Source: Paraburkholderia graminis C4D1M (GTDB lineage: Bacteria; Pseudomonadota; Gammaproteobacteria; Burkholderiales; Burkholderiaceae). Taken from it: a stretch of 64,000 nucleotides of DNA. The stretch lies in NCBI RefSeq assembly GCF_000172415.1, contig NZ_ABLD01000005.1, positions 372,001-436,000 on the forward strand, read 5' to 3'. The notes beneath the pieces are model-generated. The model ran no database searches, was not told where the DNA came from, and saw nothing but the letters and a program-made list of their open reading frames with translations. A program made the translations under genes and the position numbers. Shown here piece by piece: positions 41,927 through 51,336 of this stretch (its first letter is position 1; the number at the start of each line of letters is the position of its first letter).

Positions 41927-42670
41927 ATGAATAACGATCTAGTCGGAAAACGGGCATTGGTCACCGGCGGCTCCCGGGGCATCGGCGCCGCGATCGCACT
42001 TGCGCTTGCAGAAGAAGGCGCGGACGTTGCGCTAACGTTTCAGAACTCAGCCGAGCGCGCGCAGGCAGTCGTGGCTTCAATTGAGAAGCTAGGCCGCCGC
42101 GGTGTCGCGATCAAAGCCGACATTGCCGATCCGGCCGCCATCAGGCGATCGATCGATGAGGCCGTTGGCGCGCTGGGCGGGCTCGACATTCTCGTCAACA
42201 ACGCTGCCATCGCTCGCTACAACACGATCGCCGACTTCGGCCTGGCGGACATCGACGCTCTCCTTGCGGTCAACATCCGCGGTCCCATTCTCGCGACGCA
42301 GGCAGCCATCCCTCACATCAAAGCGGGCGGTCGGATCATCACGATCGGCTCCGCCGGAGCTGATCGCATCGTGGGCGCAGCGGGAACGGTCTACTACATG
42401 ACCAAGTCCGCACTACAGTCGTTCACACGCGGGCTGGCTCAGGAACTGGGCCCGAAAGACATCACTGCCAACCTCGTTCAACCGGGCTCGACCGATACCG
42501 AAATGAACCCGGCTAATGGCGAGAGCGCGGACTTGCAACGCAGCCTCGCGCCGCTGGGGCGCTTCGCCGCGCCGGCTGACATCGCTGCGGCCGTCACGTT
42601 TCTCGCAAGCCCGGCGGCAAGGCATGTCACTGGAACAATTCTCACGGTCGACGGGGGCTTGCTGACTTAG
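41927..42670 (+). CDS. Short-chain dehydrogenase/reductase
   Basis: A 247-residue classical SDR: cofactor loop TGGSRGIGAAIALALAEEG, NNAAI motif, catalytic Tyr-x3-Lys in YYMTKSALQSF with Ser in IGSAGAD, and C-terminal TGTILTVDGGLLT. The residues after strand 2 (LTFQNSAERA) suggest NADP preference. It resembles FabG-like oxidoreductases induced with a divergent TetR repressor, as is common for detoxification of electrophiles or quinones. Start at 41927, a few bases after GGCGGG. Confidence 0.92.
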   Translation: MNNDLVGKRALVTGGSRGIGAAIALALAEEGADVALTFQNSAERAQAVVASIEKLGRRGVAIKADIADPAAIRRSIDEAVGALGGLDILVNNAAIARYNTIADFGLADIDALLAVNIRGPILATQAAIPHIKAGGRIITIGSAGADRIVGAAGTVYYMTKSALQSFTRGLAQELGPKDITANLVQPGSTDTEMNPANGESADLQRSLAPLGRFAAPADIAAAVTFLASPAARHVTGTILTVDGGLLT

Positions 42671-43484
42671 GTCGGTAATGCACGATTTTTCGGCGCTCCA
42701 AAATTGCCGAGTGCATACATCCCAACAATGCATCCACGCTCACCAATCCAGAAAACAATTTGACGGCATCACCGGCTCGTATATGCTGGTTAACAGGCGA
42801 TCGTGATACCGCCGTCGGAAAACACGTTCATCATGTTTTCCGACGCAGCGAATACACGATCATCCGACGCGCAGCTTCTGTCAATGCCCCGTGCGATCAA
42901 GGCAGCGTGTTCAATACGTTCAACGTCGCTAATCGAGTGTCATCGTGACAGTCCGTGGCCCTTTGGTGAGATGGAACCGCAGTCACGCGAGTTGTCCGCG
43001 CGCTGACGGCGCCATCGCCAACGGCAGCAGCGGCAGCCTTGCGTTCCGCCGCTTCCTGTCCGTCTTCAAGATCGTCTTTACAATCATCTCCCGCCGTTCA
43101 GTTCGGCGTCACAACTCTATCTCCGCGCGCGCCTTCATCGCGGTGCGTACAGACGAAGTCGCGTCGCTGTTGCCCTAGCGCCTCCCTCCTTTTTGCCGTT
43201 CGATCCGTCCGTCTGCGTGAACGCGTTCGCCTGAATCGCGCGTTTGCTTGCGTGCGCCGTTGCCTGACGTCCATCCGTCGCGCACGCGTGCGCCCGCTCG
43301 CGCATCGCGGCGGGCGGCATCGAACGGCTCATCAGATCGTCACGCGCGGCGCGTTCCGTTGACGGCGACCGCCTGCCCTGCTCCGCAGCCTTGAAGCAGG
43401 CCGCGCGGCCGCGAACTCGCGCCCCGCCGTGTTTCGAAGAATGTCGCGCCGCATTTCGCGGCCGGATAAACACATCTATTCGTT
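42671..43484. other. 814-base gap without a recognisable gene
   Basis: Only short frames (up to about 107 codons) occur and none shows a family motif or a ribosome site. Base composition of 42680-42960 is less GC-rich than the surroundings, while 43000-43480 is typical. It may hold a decayed gene, but no homology could be recognised by eye. The promoter for puuD must lie near its right end. Confidence 0.5.
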
Positions 43485-44279
43485 ATGCGAACTAAACCAC
43501 TGGTTGCCATCACCGCCGACAGAACGACGATAGGCATGCATCCATCACACGTGGCCGGCGAAAAATACATCGCGGCGATCGTGGACGGCTCGCGAGCGCT
43601 CGCCATGCTGCTGCCCGCGTTCGGCGAGCGTCAATCGGCGCAAGACGTACTGGCCACTGTCGACGGCCTCCTCTTCACCGGCAGCTATTCAAATGTCGAG
43701 CCGCACCGCTACGGCGGGGAGCCGCACGAACCGGGCACACTGTACGACGCGGCCCGCGACTCAACGACTCTGCCTTTGCTGCGCGCCGCAATCGAAGCGG
43801 GCGTGCCCGTACTCGCCGTATGCCGAGGGTTCCAGGAAATGAACGTGGCATTCGGCGGAACGTTGCACCAAAGCGTGCATACGAGTGCGGGCTTTGCCGA
43901 CCATCGCGAGAACAAGGCAGACAGCCTCGACGTGCAATACGCGCCCTCTCATTCTATTTCTCTCGCGCCAGGCGGCTTATTGCAGCGCCTCGCATGCGGC
44001 GCAAATGAAGCGCGCGTGAATTCATTGCACGGCCAGGGCATCGAGCGATTGGGCGCGGGCCTCGCGATCGAAGCCACTGCGCCGGACGGATTGATCGAAG
44101 CGGTCAGCGTAGAAAACGCGCGTGCTTTCGCGCTTGGCGTGCAGTGGCACCCCGAGTGGAAGCATGCGAGCGACGCGCTCTCCACCGCGATTTTTCGTGC
44201 CTTCGGCGACGCGTGCCGCAACCGGCTACGCATGACGACGAGTTACGGCGCGTCATCCGTCGCCGCGAAGCAAGGCTAA
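43485..44279 (+). CDS. puuD: Gamma-glutamyl-gamma-aminobutyrate hydrolase
   Basis: Class I glutamine-amidotransferase-fold hydrolase releasing GABA from gamma-glutamyl-GABA in putrescine breakdown. The nucleophile is Cys113 in VLAVCRGFQEMNVAFGGTLHQ, and the partner residues His222 and Glu224 are in GVQWHPEWKH. LLFTGSYSNVEPHRYGG is a PuuD family segment. 264 residues, near the family length of about 254. No signal peptide. It heads a set of three polyamine genes with short gaps (30 and 37 bases) suggesting one transcript. Confidence 0.92.
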   Translation: MRTKPLVAITADRTTIGMHPSHVAGEKYIAAIVDGSRALAMLLPAFGERQSAQDVLATVDGLLFTGSYSNVEPHRYGGEPHEPGTLYDAARDSTTLPLLRAAIEAGVPVLAVCRGFQEMNVAFGGTLHQSVHTSAGFADHRENKADSLDVQYAPSHSISLAPGGLLQRLACGANEARVNSLHGQGIERLGAGLAIEATAPDGLIEAVSVENARAFALGVQWHPEWKHASDALSTAIFRAFGDACRNRLRMTTSYGASSVAAKQG

Positions 44280-44309
44280 CAGTAGCGCTATAAAACCGAG
44301 AGAAAAATC

Positions 44310-45644
44310 ATGCATGACATCGACGATTTTCTGAAGAAGCACCATGTGACTGAAATCGAAGCGATCATTCCCGACATGGCCGGCATCGCGCGCGGCAAGA
44401 TCATTCCGCGCAGCAAGTTCGAATCCGGCGAGTCGATGCGCTTGCCGCAAGCGGTAATGATCCAGACCGTCACCGGCGATTATCCGGACGACGGCACGCT
44501 GACCGGCGTCACCGACCCCGACATGGTGTGCGTTCCCGACGCCACGACGATTCGAATGATTCCCTGGGCCGTCGATCCAACCGCACAGGTGATTCACGAC
44601 TGCGTGCACTTCGACGGCACGCCCGTTGCCATCTCGCCGCGCCGCGTGTTGCGCCGCGTGCTGGAGCTGTATCGCGCGAAAGGTTGGAAGCCCGTCATCG
44701 CGCCCGAACTCGAGTTCTATCTGGTCGACATGAACAAGGACCCGGACCTGCCCTTGCAACCGCCGATCGGCCGAACCGGACGTCCCGAGACCGGACGCCA
44801 GTCGTATTCGATCGAAGCGGTCAACGAGTTCGACCCGCTCTTCGAAGATATTTACGAGTACTGCGAGGTGCAGGAACTCGAAGTCGATACGCTGATTCAC
44901 GAAGTGGGCGCCGCGCAAATGGAGATCAACTTCATGCATGGCGATCCGCTGAAACTCGCGGACAGCGTGTTCCTCTTCAAGCGCACGGTGCGTGAAGCCG
45001 CCTTGCGTCACAAGATGTACGCGACGTTCATGGCGAAGCCAATGGAAAGCGAGCCGGGGTCGGCGATGCATATGCACCAGAGCCTCGTCGATGAAGAAAC
45101 CGGCCGCAATCTTTTCACCGCCGCGGACGGCAAGCCGACCTCGCTTTTCACGAGCTATATCGCCGGTTTGCAGAAATACACGCCGGCATTGATGCCGATT
45201 TTCGCGCCGTACATCAACTCGTATCGGCGGCTGTCGCGCTTCATGGCCGCGCCGATCAACGTCGCGTGGGGCTACGACAACCGCACAGTCGGCTTTCGTA
45301 TTCCGCATTCCGGGCCCGCCGCGCGCCGCATAGAAAACCGCATTCCGGGCGTGGATTGCAACCCGTACCTTGCGATTGCGGCGACGCTCGCGGCCGGCTA
45401 TCTGGGCATCACGCAAAGACTCGAAGCCACCGAGCCGCTGCTTAGCGACGGCTATGAATTGCCCTATCAATTGCCGCGCAGTCTCGAAGAGGGTCTAACG
45501 TTGATGAGCGCATGCGAACCCATTGCCGAAGTACTCGGCGAAAAATTCGTGAAGGCCTACCTCGCATTGAAAGAGACCGAATACGAAGCGTTTTTCCGCG
45601 TGATCAGTTCGTGGGAACGCCGGCATTTGCTGCTGCACGTCTAA
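44310..45644 (+). CDS. puuA: Gamma-glutamylpolyamine synthetase
   Basis: A glutamine-synthetase-fold ligase that links glutamate to putrescine using ATP. The 444 residues show the family N-terminal segment IPDMAGIARGKIIPRSKF, metal site PELEFYLVD, HEVGAAQMEINF, and SAMHMHQSLVD. FRIPHSGPAARRIENRIPG and CNPYLAIAATLAAG are also visible. The replacement of the usual GS tail by a shorter one fits PuuA/SpuI-type enzymes. It lies between puuD and the spuC-like aminotransferase. Confidence 0.92.
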   Translation: MHDIDDFLKKHHVTEIEAIIPDMAGIARGKIIPRSKFESGESMRLPQAVMIQTVTGDYPDDGTLTGVTDPDMVCVPDATTIRMIPWAVDPTAQVIHDCVHFDGTPVAISPRRVLRRVLELYRAKGWKPVIAPELEFYLVDMNKDPDLPLQPPIGRTGRPETGRQSYSIEAVNEFDPLFEDIYEYCEVQELEVDTLIHEVGAAQMEINFMHGDPLKLADSVFLFKRTVREAALRHKMYATFMAKPMESEPGSAMHMHQSLVDEETGRNLFTAADGKPTSLFTSYIAGLQKYTPALMPIFAPYINSYRRLSRFMAAPINVAWGYDNRTVGFRIPHSGPAARRIENRIPGVDCNPYLAIAATLAAGYLGITQRLEATEPLLSDGYELPYQLPRSLEEGLTLMSACEPIAEVLGEKFVKAYLALKETEYEAFFRVISSWERRHLLLHV

Positions 45645-45681
45645 CGCACACAAAGCCAACAAGCCAAACACTGGAGGCAAC

Positions 45682-47118
45682 ATGAGTTACCGGACAGAAG
45701 ACATCGCTTATGTGCAGCCGGCGCAATCCGCGGCGAACACGCCTGCCGCGCAGCAACGCACTACCGCCGATTTCCGCGCACTCGATGCCGCTCACCACAT
45801 TCATCCGTTCTCTGATATGGGCGCGCTCAATCGCAGCGGCAGTCGCGTGATCGTGAAAGCGCACGGCGTGTATCTGTGGGATTCGGACGGCAACAAAATT
45901 ATCGACGGCATGGCGGGTCTTTGGTGCGTCAACGTCGGATACGGTCGCAAGGAACTCGCGGATGCGGCCTATCGGCAGATGCAGGAACTGCCCTACTACA
46001 ACACGTTCTTCAAGACCACGCACCCGCCGATAATCGAGTTGTCTGCCTTACTCGCCGAACTCGCGCCCGAGCCGTTCAATCACTTTTTCTACTGCAATAG
46101 CGGCTCGGAAGGCAACGATACGGTGCTGCGCATCGTTCATCAATACTGGGCCACGCAGCGCCGGCATTCGAAGAAGATCGTAATTGCGCGCAGAAACGGT
46201 TATCACGGCTCGACCATCGCAGGCGCGACGCTCGGCGGCATGGGTTATATGCATGAGCAGATGCCGTCGAAAGTCGAGAACATCGTGCATATCGATCAAC
46301 CGTATTTTTTCGGCGAAGCAGAAAGCGGCCAGACGCCCGAGGAATTCGCGCTGGCTCGCGCGCAGCAACTCGAAGCAAAGATCCTCGAATTTGGCGCTGA
46401 AAACGTGGCCGCGTTTATCGGCGAGCCGTTCCAGGGCGCGGGCGGCGTGATCTTTCCCGCGTCGACTTATTGGCCGGAAATTCAGCGTATTTGCCGCAAA
46501 TACGACGTGCTGCTAGTCGCGGACGAAGTGATCGGCGGATTTGGTCGCACCGGCGAATGGTTCGCTCATCAGCACTTTGGTTTCGAACCCGATCTCATCA
46601 CGCTCGCCAAGGGACTCACGAGCGGCTATGTGCCGATGGGCGCCGTCGGTTTGCACGATCGCATCGCAACCGCGATTATCGACAACGGCGAGTTCAATCA
46701 CGGCCTCACCTACTCCGGTCATCCCGTGGCCGCCGCCGTTGCGGTAGCGAACCTCAGGTTGCTGCGCGACGAGAAAATTGTCGAGCGCGTGAAGACGGAC
46801 ACCGGTCCGTACTTCCAGAAAAAACTGCGTGAGACGTTCGCCAATCATCCGGTTGTCGGCGAGATTGCCGGCGCCGGACTCGTGGCCGGCGTGCAACTCG
46901 CGGAACAACCTGCATCGCGCAAACGCTTTGCGAATGGCGGCGATGTCGGCACGCTCTGCCGCGACTTCTGCTTCAACGGCAATCTGATCATGCGCGCAAC
47001 CGGCGACCGCATGCTGCTGTCGCCGCCGCTCGTGATCAGCAGGGAGGAAATCGACGAGATCGTTGCGAAGGCGAAAAAGGCCGTCGATGCGACAGCGCGG
47101 CAACTGGGCCTCTTATAA
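45682..47118 (+). CDS. spuC: Class III aminotransferase, putrescine-pyruvate type
   Basis: A 478-residue PLP enzyme. The PLP lysine is in LITLAKGLTSGYVPMGAV, the cofactor aspartate in LLVADEVIGGFGRTG, and YNTFFKTTHPP and CNSGSEGNDTVLRIVHQYW are typical of SpuC and related omega-aminotransferases. It would transfer an amino group from a polyamine to pyruvate. GGAGGC precedes ATG 45682. With puuA and puuD it offers both the glutamylation route and the transamination route; puuB and puuC are not present here. Confidence 0.88.
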   Translation: MSYRTEDIAYVQPAQSAANTPAAQQRTTADFRALDAAHHIHPFSDMGALNRSGSRVIVKAHGVYLWDSDGNKIIDGMAGLWCVNVGYGRKELADAAYRQMQELPYYNTFFKTTHPPIIELSALLAELAPEPFNHFFYCNSGSEGNDTVLRIVHQYWATQRRHSKKIVIARRNGYHGSTIAGATLGGMGYMHEQMPSKVENIVHIDQPYFFGEAESGQTPEEFALARAQQLEAKILEFGAENVAAFIGEPFQGAGGVIFPASTYWPEIQRICRKYDVLLVADEVIGGFGRTGEWFAHQHFGFEPDLITLAKGLTSGYVPMGAVGLHDRIATAIIDNGEFNHGLTYSGHPVAAAVAVANLRLLRDEKIVERVKTDTGPYFQKKLRETFANHPVVGEIAGAGLVAGVQLAEQPASRKRFANGGDVGTLCRDFCFNGNLIMRATGDRMLLSPPLVISREEIDEIVAKAKKAVDATARQLGLL

Positions 47119-47166
47119 CCGATTGCGGCTTCAGGCATGCGCGTAGGCGTCAGGCACGCGCATGCC

Positions 47167-47201
47167 GCTGACGCTCACGTTGACGCTGACGCTGACGCTG
47201 A
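47167..47201. repeat. Hexamer tandem repeat (GCTGAC)
   Basis: About six copies of GCTGAC or near variants (GCTCAC, GTTGAC) run head to tail in the gap between spuC and the TerB-like gene. It is a short microsatellite-like array of possible variable length. Confidence 0.6.
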
Positions 47202-47260
47202 AAAACGCGCGGCAACGGCGGTTGGTGACACTTCGCATTTTCCGCACCTTAACTTCGCGA

Positions 47261-47278
47261 TTAACAGGTTTATCCGAT
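47261..47278 (+). promoter_or_regulatory. Conserved element upstream of TerB-like gene
   Basis: TTAACAGGTTTATCCGAT. Nearly the same sequence (TTAACA-CT-GGTTTATCCGAT) lies upstream of the TerC gene at 48707-48726, so the two genes may share a regulator, plausibly the LysR protein encoded between them. Confidence 0.5.
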
Positions 47279-47341
47279 ATGGATACTGCCGCAGACTGGG
47301 CTCATCATCAACACGGACATTGTCCGCGAAAGGACCCGATC

Positions 47342-47803
47342 ATGCGAAGCTATCCGCTTAACAGCAAAGAGGCAGCAGCCCGTATCGTCGCGCTTGCGCT
47401 CACTTCGGACGGCCATGTGTGCAGTTCGGAAGAGCGCGCGCTCGAGAAGCTCGACATAGCCGGCGAACTCGGCCTCGCGCCGGCGCAGTTCGCGCAGATC
47501 CTGCAGACGCTGTGCGAGGACCGCTCGATCGCGCAGTTATCGTCCGCGCCACCGATGGGCCGCCTGGACACCGCGTTGCTCGCCACGCTGATCGACGAAA
47601 TCGACGATCCCGCGCTGCGCCGCAAGGTCATCCGCCTATGCGTCGCGGTGACGGTCGCCGACGACTACCTCGCGGACGGCGAAATCGCGCTGCTCGCCGC
47701 GGTGTTCGATGCATGGGGACACGAACTGAAACCGGTCGCACGTCGCCACGGCTTTCCGTCGCATGTGATGCGCAATTACGAGCGCGCGCTCGCCATCACC
47801 TGA
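47342..47803 (+). CDS. TerB-like (tellurite-resistance fold) protein
   Basis: A 153-residue soluble helical protein. Two acidic-start helical repeats characteristic of TerB are seen: ALTSDGHVCSSEERALEKLDIAGELGL and VTVADDYLADGEIALLAAVFDAWG, each with the metal-binding-type Asp-Gly-x-x-x-x-x-Glu pattern. TerB-fold proteins bind divalent cations and partner TerC membrane proteins. AAAGGA precedes ATG 47342, which is preferred to a longer frame that runs through a hexamer repeat. Its stop overlaps the convergent LysR gene by 28 bases. Confidence 0.75.
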   Translation: MRSYPLNSKEAAARIVALALTSDGHVCSSEERALEKLDIAGELGLAPAQFAQILQTLCEDRSIAQLSSAPPMGRLDTALLATLIDEIDDPALRRKVIRLCVAVTVADDYLADGEIALLAAVFDAWGHELKPVARRHGFPSHVMRNYERALAIT

Positions 47804-48657
47804 GAAGCCAGCGCATGATGCTGCCCGCGGCGCGAGCGGATTGCGTGAATCTCTTCGACCACGCCGTCCGCGCGGCCGAGCGGGCGCAAACCGCGCAGCA
47901 GCGACAACTCTTCCGCGCCCAGTTCGGCGAGCGGAAACACGCCGAGGCCGCGCGCGGCGAACACCGCCATCAGCGCGCTGTCCTCGAACTCGCCGACGAC
48001 GCGCGGCCGGATGCCGTGCGAATCGAACCAGCGATCGAGCCGCGCGCGCAACGCGGCGTGACGCGTGGGCAGTAGCACGGGCAAATCGGCAAGACAGTGC
48101 GGAAAACTCGCGCGCGCGGATTTGCGCACGATTTCCGCAGGACCGTACCAGTCGACGGGCGAGCCGACGAGCCGCTGACTCAGCACACGCAGATCGGAAT
48201 TGTGCGGCGCCGGCTGGCAAGCGAGCACCAGATCGAGCCGATGCAGCGCGAGCTCGGACAGCAACTGCGCGGGCTCTCCCTCGTGACACAGCAGCCTGAG
48301 CGACGGCGTGCCGAGCACGGGCGCGAGAAGCGCATGCGCCGCGAGCTTTGAAATGCCATCGGACAGGCCGACCGCAAGGCGCGCGACGCCTTCGCCGCCC
48401 GCCTCTTGCATGTCGTCGAGCAGCGCCTCGCCGAGCTGAAAAATCTGCTCGGCGCGGCTGAACGCGGTCTCGCCGGCTTCGGTCATCGCGACGCCGCGGC
48501 CGGCCGGTTTCAGCAATTGCCGCCCGATGGATTTTTCGAGTTCGCGGACCTGCGCGCTGATGGTCTGAACCGCCATATCGAGCCGCTCGGCTGCGCGCGC
48601 AAAGCCGCCCTCCTTCACGACGATCCAGAAATAGTACAGATGACGGTAGTTGAGCAT
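47776..48657 (-). CDS. LysR-type regulator, NhaR-like
   Basis: 293 residues. The start MLNYRHLYYFWIVVKEGGFARAAERLDMAVQTISAQVRELEKSIG is the NhaR subfamily pattern (NYxHLYYFW). NhaR responds to sodium and stress in E. coli. Here no sodium antiporter is nearby; instead the gene lies between TerB-like and TerC genes, divergent from TerC. The effector domain carries DLVLACQPAP. Its target is probably the conserved element at 47261 and 48707. Confidence 0.9.
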   Translation of the reverse strand: MLNYRHLYYFWIVVKEGGFARAAERLDMAVQTISAQVRELEKSIGRQLLKPAGRGVAMTEAGETAFSRAEQIFQLGEALLDDMQEAGGEGVARLAVGLSDGISKLAAHALLAPVLGTPSLRLLCHEGEPAQLLSELALHRLDLVLACQPAPHNSDLRVLSQRLVGSPVDWYGPAEIVRKSARASFPHCLADLPVLLPTRHAALRARLDRWFDSHGIRPRVVGEFEDSALMAVFAARGLGVFPLAELGAEELSLLRGLRPLGRADGVVEEIHAIRSRRGQHHALASQVMASARS

Positions 48658-48706
48658 GGCACGGCCGATATAAATTAGCTTCGGAAAAACCGATATGTCG
48701 ATCAGC

Positions 48707-48726
48707 TTAACACTGGTTTATCCGAT
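48707..48726 (+). promoter_or_regulatory. Conserved element upstream of TerC gene
   Basis: TTAACACTGGTTTATCCGAT, two bases longer than the matching element at 47261-47278. A CCGATATG motif also occurs at 48690-48697 and, as CCGATATGG, at 47274. It lies in the divergent LysR/TerC promoter. Confidence 0.5.
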
Positions 48727-48800
48727 CCACGCATTGGGCGATCATGATCGCTATTGCATCGCTATTCCACCGCTATTCAACCCCATTCGCCGACGAACTC

Positions 48801-49559
48801 ATGGACACCCTGCTCACACTCGCTGCCGATCCCGCCGCATGGGTCGCGCTTCTCACGCTCGTCGTGATGGAGATCGTGCTCGGCATCGACAACCTGATCT
48901 TCATCTCGATCCTCAGCAACAAGCTGCCCGTGGCGCAGCGTGCGCGCACGCAGCGTCTCGGCATCATGCTCGCGCTCGTGCTGCGGCTCGGCCTGCTCGG
49001 CACGGTCGCATGGATCGCGCAACTGACCGCGCCCGCGATCACGCTGTTCGACCACGCGTTTTCATGGCGCGATTTGATTCTGCTTGGCGGTGGCCTGTTC
49101 CTCGTGTGGAAAGCGACGCGTGAAATGCACCATCACGTCGTGCACGCGCAGGCGGACCACGAAGACCGCAGCGCGGGCAGCACCGTTCAGTTGACCGTGG
49201 CGAGCGCCATCGGCCAGATTCTGCTGCTCGATATCGTGTTTTCAGTCGACAGCATCATCACGGCGGTCGGCATGACCGACCATTTGCCGATCATGTTCCT
49301 CGCGGTCATCAGCGCGGTCATGGCGATGCTGTTCGCGGCGCGCCCGCTGTCGCAATTCATCGACCGCAATCCGACCATCGTCACGCTCGCATTGAGCTTC
49401 CTGCTCGTGATCGGCATGACGCTGATTGCGGAAGGCTTTGGAACGCATGTGCCGAAGGCCTATATCTACGTGGCGATGGCTTTCTCCGCGTTCGTCGAGG
49501 CAGTGAACATGCTCGTGCGCCGCTCGAAGTCGAAGCGCGCTGCGGGCACCGCTCGATGA
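48801..49559 (+). CDS. TerC-family integral-membrane protein
   Basis: A 252-residue membrane protein with about seven helices. Both halves carry the TerC signature with intramembrane aspartates: [24 protein letters not shown] and [23 protein letters not shown]. TerC proteins export manganese or help metallate secreted proteins, and some sit under a Mn riboswitch; none is seen here. A His-rich loop ([13 protein letters not shown]) could bind metal. ATG 48801 chosen because the family begins close to LLTLAADP. Confidence 0.88.
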   Translation: MDTLLTLAADPAAWVALLTLVVMEIVLGIDNLIFISILSNKLPVAQRARTQRLGIMLALVLRLGLLGTVAWIAQLTAPAITLFDHAFSWRDLILLGGGLFLVWKATREMHHHVVHAQADHEDRSAGSTVQLTVASAIGQILLLDIVFSVDSIITAVGMTDHLPIMFLAVISAVMAMLFAARPLSQFIDRNPTIVTLALSFLLVIGMTLIAEGFGTHVPKAYIYVAMAFSAFVEAVNMLVRRSKSKRAAGTAR

Positions 49560-49592
49560 GCGTTTCCACCTCTCGTAACAAGGAGCGACACC

Positions 49593-49901
49593 ATGAAATG
49601 CCCTGCTTGCAAAACGCCTGACCTGCTGATGACCGAGCGCCGCTCGATCGAAATCGACTACTGTCCCCAGTGCCGCGGCGTGTGGCTCGACCGCGGCGAG
49701 CTCGACAAGCTGATCGCGCAAGACGCCGCCGAAACAGCCGCGCCAGCCGCGCCCGCTCACGCGCGCCCGAGCCACGACGACTATCGGGATCGCGATCGCG
49801 GGCATGTCTACGACGATCAACGCCGTTACGACGATCATCGATCGGGTTATCGGACGCACAAGAAAAAGCGCTCGATTTTCGACGTGTTCGACTTCGATTG
49901 A
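49593..49901 (+). CDS. Zinc-ribbon (TFIIB-type) protein
   Basis: A 102-residue protein beginning MKCPACKTPDLLM and continuing DYCPQCRGVWLDRGELDKL, the zf-TFIIB domain with two CPxC knuckles. The remainder is a low-complexity Asp/Arg/Tyr/His tail ending KKKRSIFDVFDFD. These small proteins are common in proteobacteria and of unknown role. AAGGAG precedes the start; it follows TerC by 33 bases and may be co-transcribed with it. Confidence 0.88.
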   Translation: MKCPACKTPDLLMTERRSIEIDYCPQCRGVWLDRGELDKLIAQDAAETAAPAAPAHARPSHDDYRDRDRGHVYDDQRRYDDHRSGYRTHKKKRSIFDVFDFD

Positions 49902-49938
49902 GCGCTTAAACCTGCGTCATACGCCTCGCGTGGCCCTG

Positions 49939-51336
49939 CTACTTCGCGCGCGCTTGCGGCCCGTCGCCGCGCCGCGTCGCAATCGGCTCGGCCACGCTGA
50001 AGAGCAGCAGCAGACACAGCAGCGCCGTGCCGACCATATACAGAAACACGCTCGTCCAACTGAACTTGTCGAGCAGAATGCCGACGACAAGCGGAGCGCA
50101 TGCGCCGCCAATCTGCCCGACACAGTTCACGATGCCGAAGGCCGTCGGATAAGTGGATTTCGTCGCGAGTCCCATTGGGTACGCGGAATAGCCGGCGAAG
50201 CCGATGCCGAGCATGAGGCCCGCGAGCATCAGCGCGACGCCGAGATACGCGACGCTGTCCGGCGCGTCGATCAGCAGCAGCATCATCAGCATGGTGCCGA
50301 GCGCGCCGAGCATCATCATCGGCTTGCGGCGGCCGGCGAGCAGCCGGTCCGATATGACGCCGCCGAGCATGTTGCCGGCCACCGCGCCGATAAACGGCGC
50401 CGACGCGAGAAAGCCCATTTTTACCGACGCAAAACCCTTGACCGTGACGAGATACGTCGGCATCCACGACATGAAGATGTTGCTGATGCCGATCATGCAG
50501 CCATAGCCGATCGCGACGCCCAGAATATTCCACGATCCGAACACCTGGCGGATCGTCTCGAGTTGCGCGACAGGCTTGGTCCGATTGAACGCATCGAGAT
50601 ACGGAATACGCGCGACTTCATTGCGGCGCGACGCGGTGGCGCCCCGGCCCTGGCGCGGGGTATCGTCGGCGATATAGCGCTGCTCGGCTTCCGAACAGAA
50701 GCGGTTTTCACTGGGCGAATTCGTGACGAGAACCATCCACACGACAGCAAGCACAAGGCCCGGCACCGCGAAGACATAAAAGATCTCGCGCCATCCCCAC
50801 AACTGGATCACGACGATGCACACCGACGGCACGATCAGCGGCCCGAGCTTGGACGCGGCGATCCACAGGCCGGTGGCCGTGCCCTTCTCTTTCGCGGGAA
50901 ACCAGCGGTTGATCACGTTCGTGCAGCCGATCCCCAACGGACCCTCGGACAACCCGAGACCGACGCGGTACGCCTGGAGCAGAAACACCGACGACGTCGT
51001 GCCCATCAGCCCGGTAAATACCGACGTGAGAATCATGAAGACCGAAAACAGAAAGCCCGTGGTCTTTTCACTGAGCCGCTTGTAAAGCAGGCCGACGGGT
51101 ATCTGCACGAAGCCGTACGCAAACGAAAAGAGACTCACGATGAGTCCCGCCTGCGTGTTTGTGATGCCGTATTCCTTTTTCAGGTACGGCAGCGCAAAGC
51201 CGAAATTGGCGCGGTCCGCGCAGGCAATCGCCCAGATGCAGAAGATCAGCCCCATCACGATCCAGCGGTGGCCCGTGCGCTTTTGCGCAAGCGGTGCGGC
51301 TTTCGCATCCGCGACGACACTCTCCGCATTATTCAT
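49939..51336 (-). CDS. MFS transporter, anion:cation symporter type
   Basis: 465 residues, 12 helices, ACS-family pattern (VMGLIFCIWAIACADRANFGFALPYLKKEYGIT, GGREIFYVF-type segment WREIFYVFAVPGL). Likely imports a hydroxy or aromatic carboxylate. It is divergent from a 2-hydroxyacid dehydrogenase across a 424-base gap and could form a functional pair with it. C-terminal tail is short and charged. Confidence 0.87.
   Translation of the reverse strand: MNNAESVVADAKAAPLAQKRTGHRWIVMGLIFCIWAIACADRANFGFALPYLKKEYGITNTQAGLIVSLFSFAYGFVQIPVGLLYKRLSEKTTGFLFSVFMILTSVFTGLMGTTSSVFLLQAYRVGLGLSEGPLGIGCTNVINRWFPAKEKGTATGLWIAASKLGPLIVPSVCIVVIQLWGWREIFYVFAVPGLVLAVVWMVLVTNSPSENRFCSEAEQRYIADDTPRQGRGATASRRNEVARIPYLDAFNRTKPVAQLETIRQVFGSWNILGVAIGYGCMIGISNIFMSWMPTYLVTVKGFASVKMGFLASAPFIGAVAGNMLGGVISDRLLAGRRKPMMMLGALGTMLMMLLLIDAPDSVAYLGVALMLAGLMLGIGFAGYSAYPMGLATKSTYPTAFGIVNCVGQIGGACAPLVVGILLDKFSWTSVFLYMVGTALLCLLLLFSVAEPIATRRGDGPQARAK

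Noticed and set aside
47162..47341. N-terminal extension of the TerB-like protein through the hexamer repeat
   Set aside because: It reads as a repetitive LTLTLTLT peptide, and AAAGGA stands before the internal ATG at 47342.
48658..48800. A manganese (yybP-ykoY) riboswitch before TerC
   Set aside because: The conserved riboswitch loops could not be found in the short leader.
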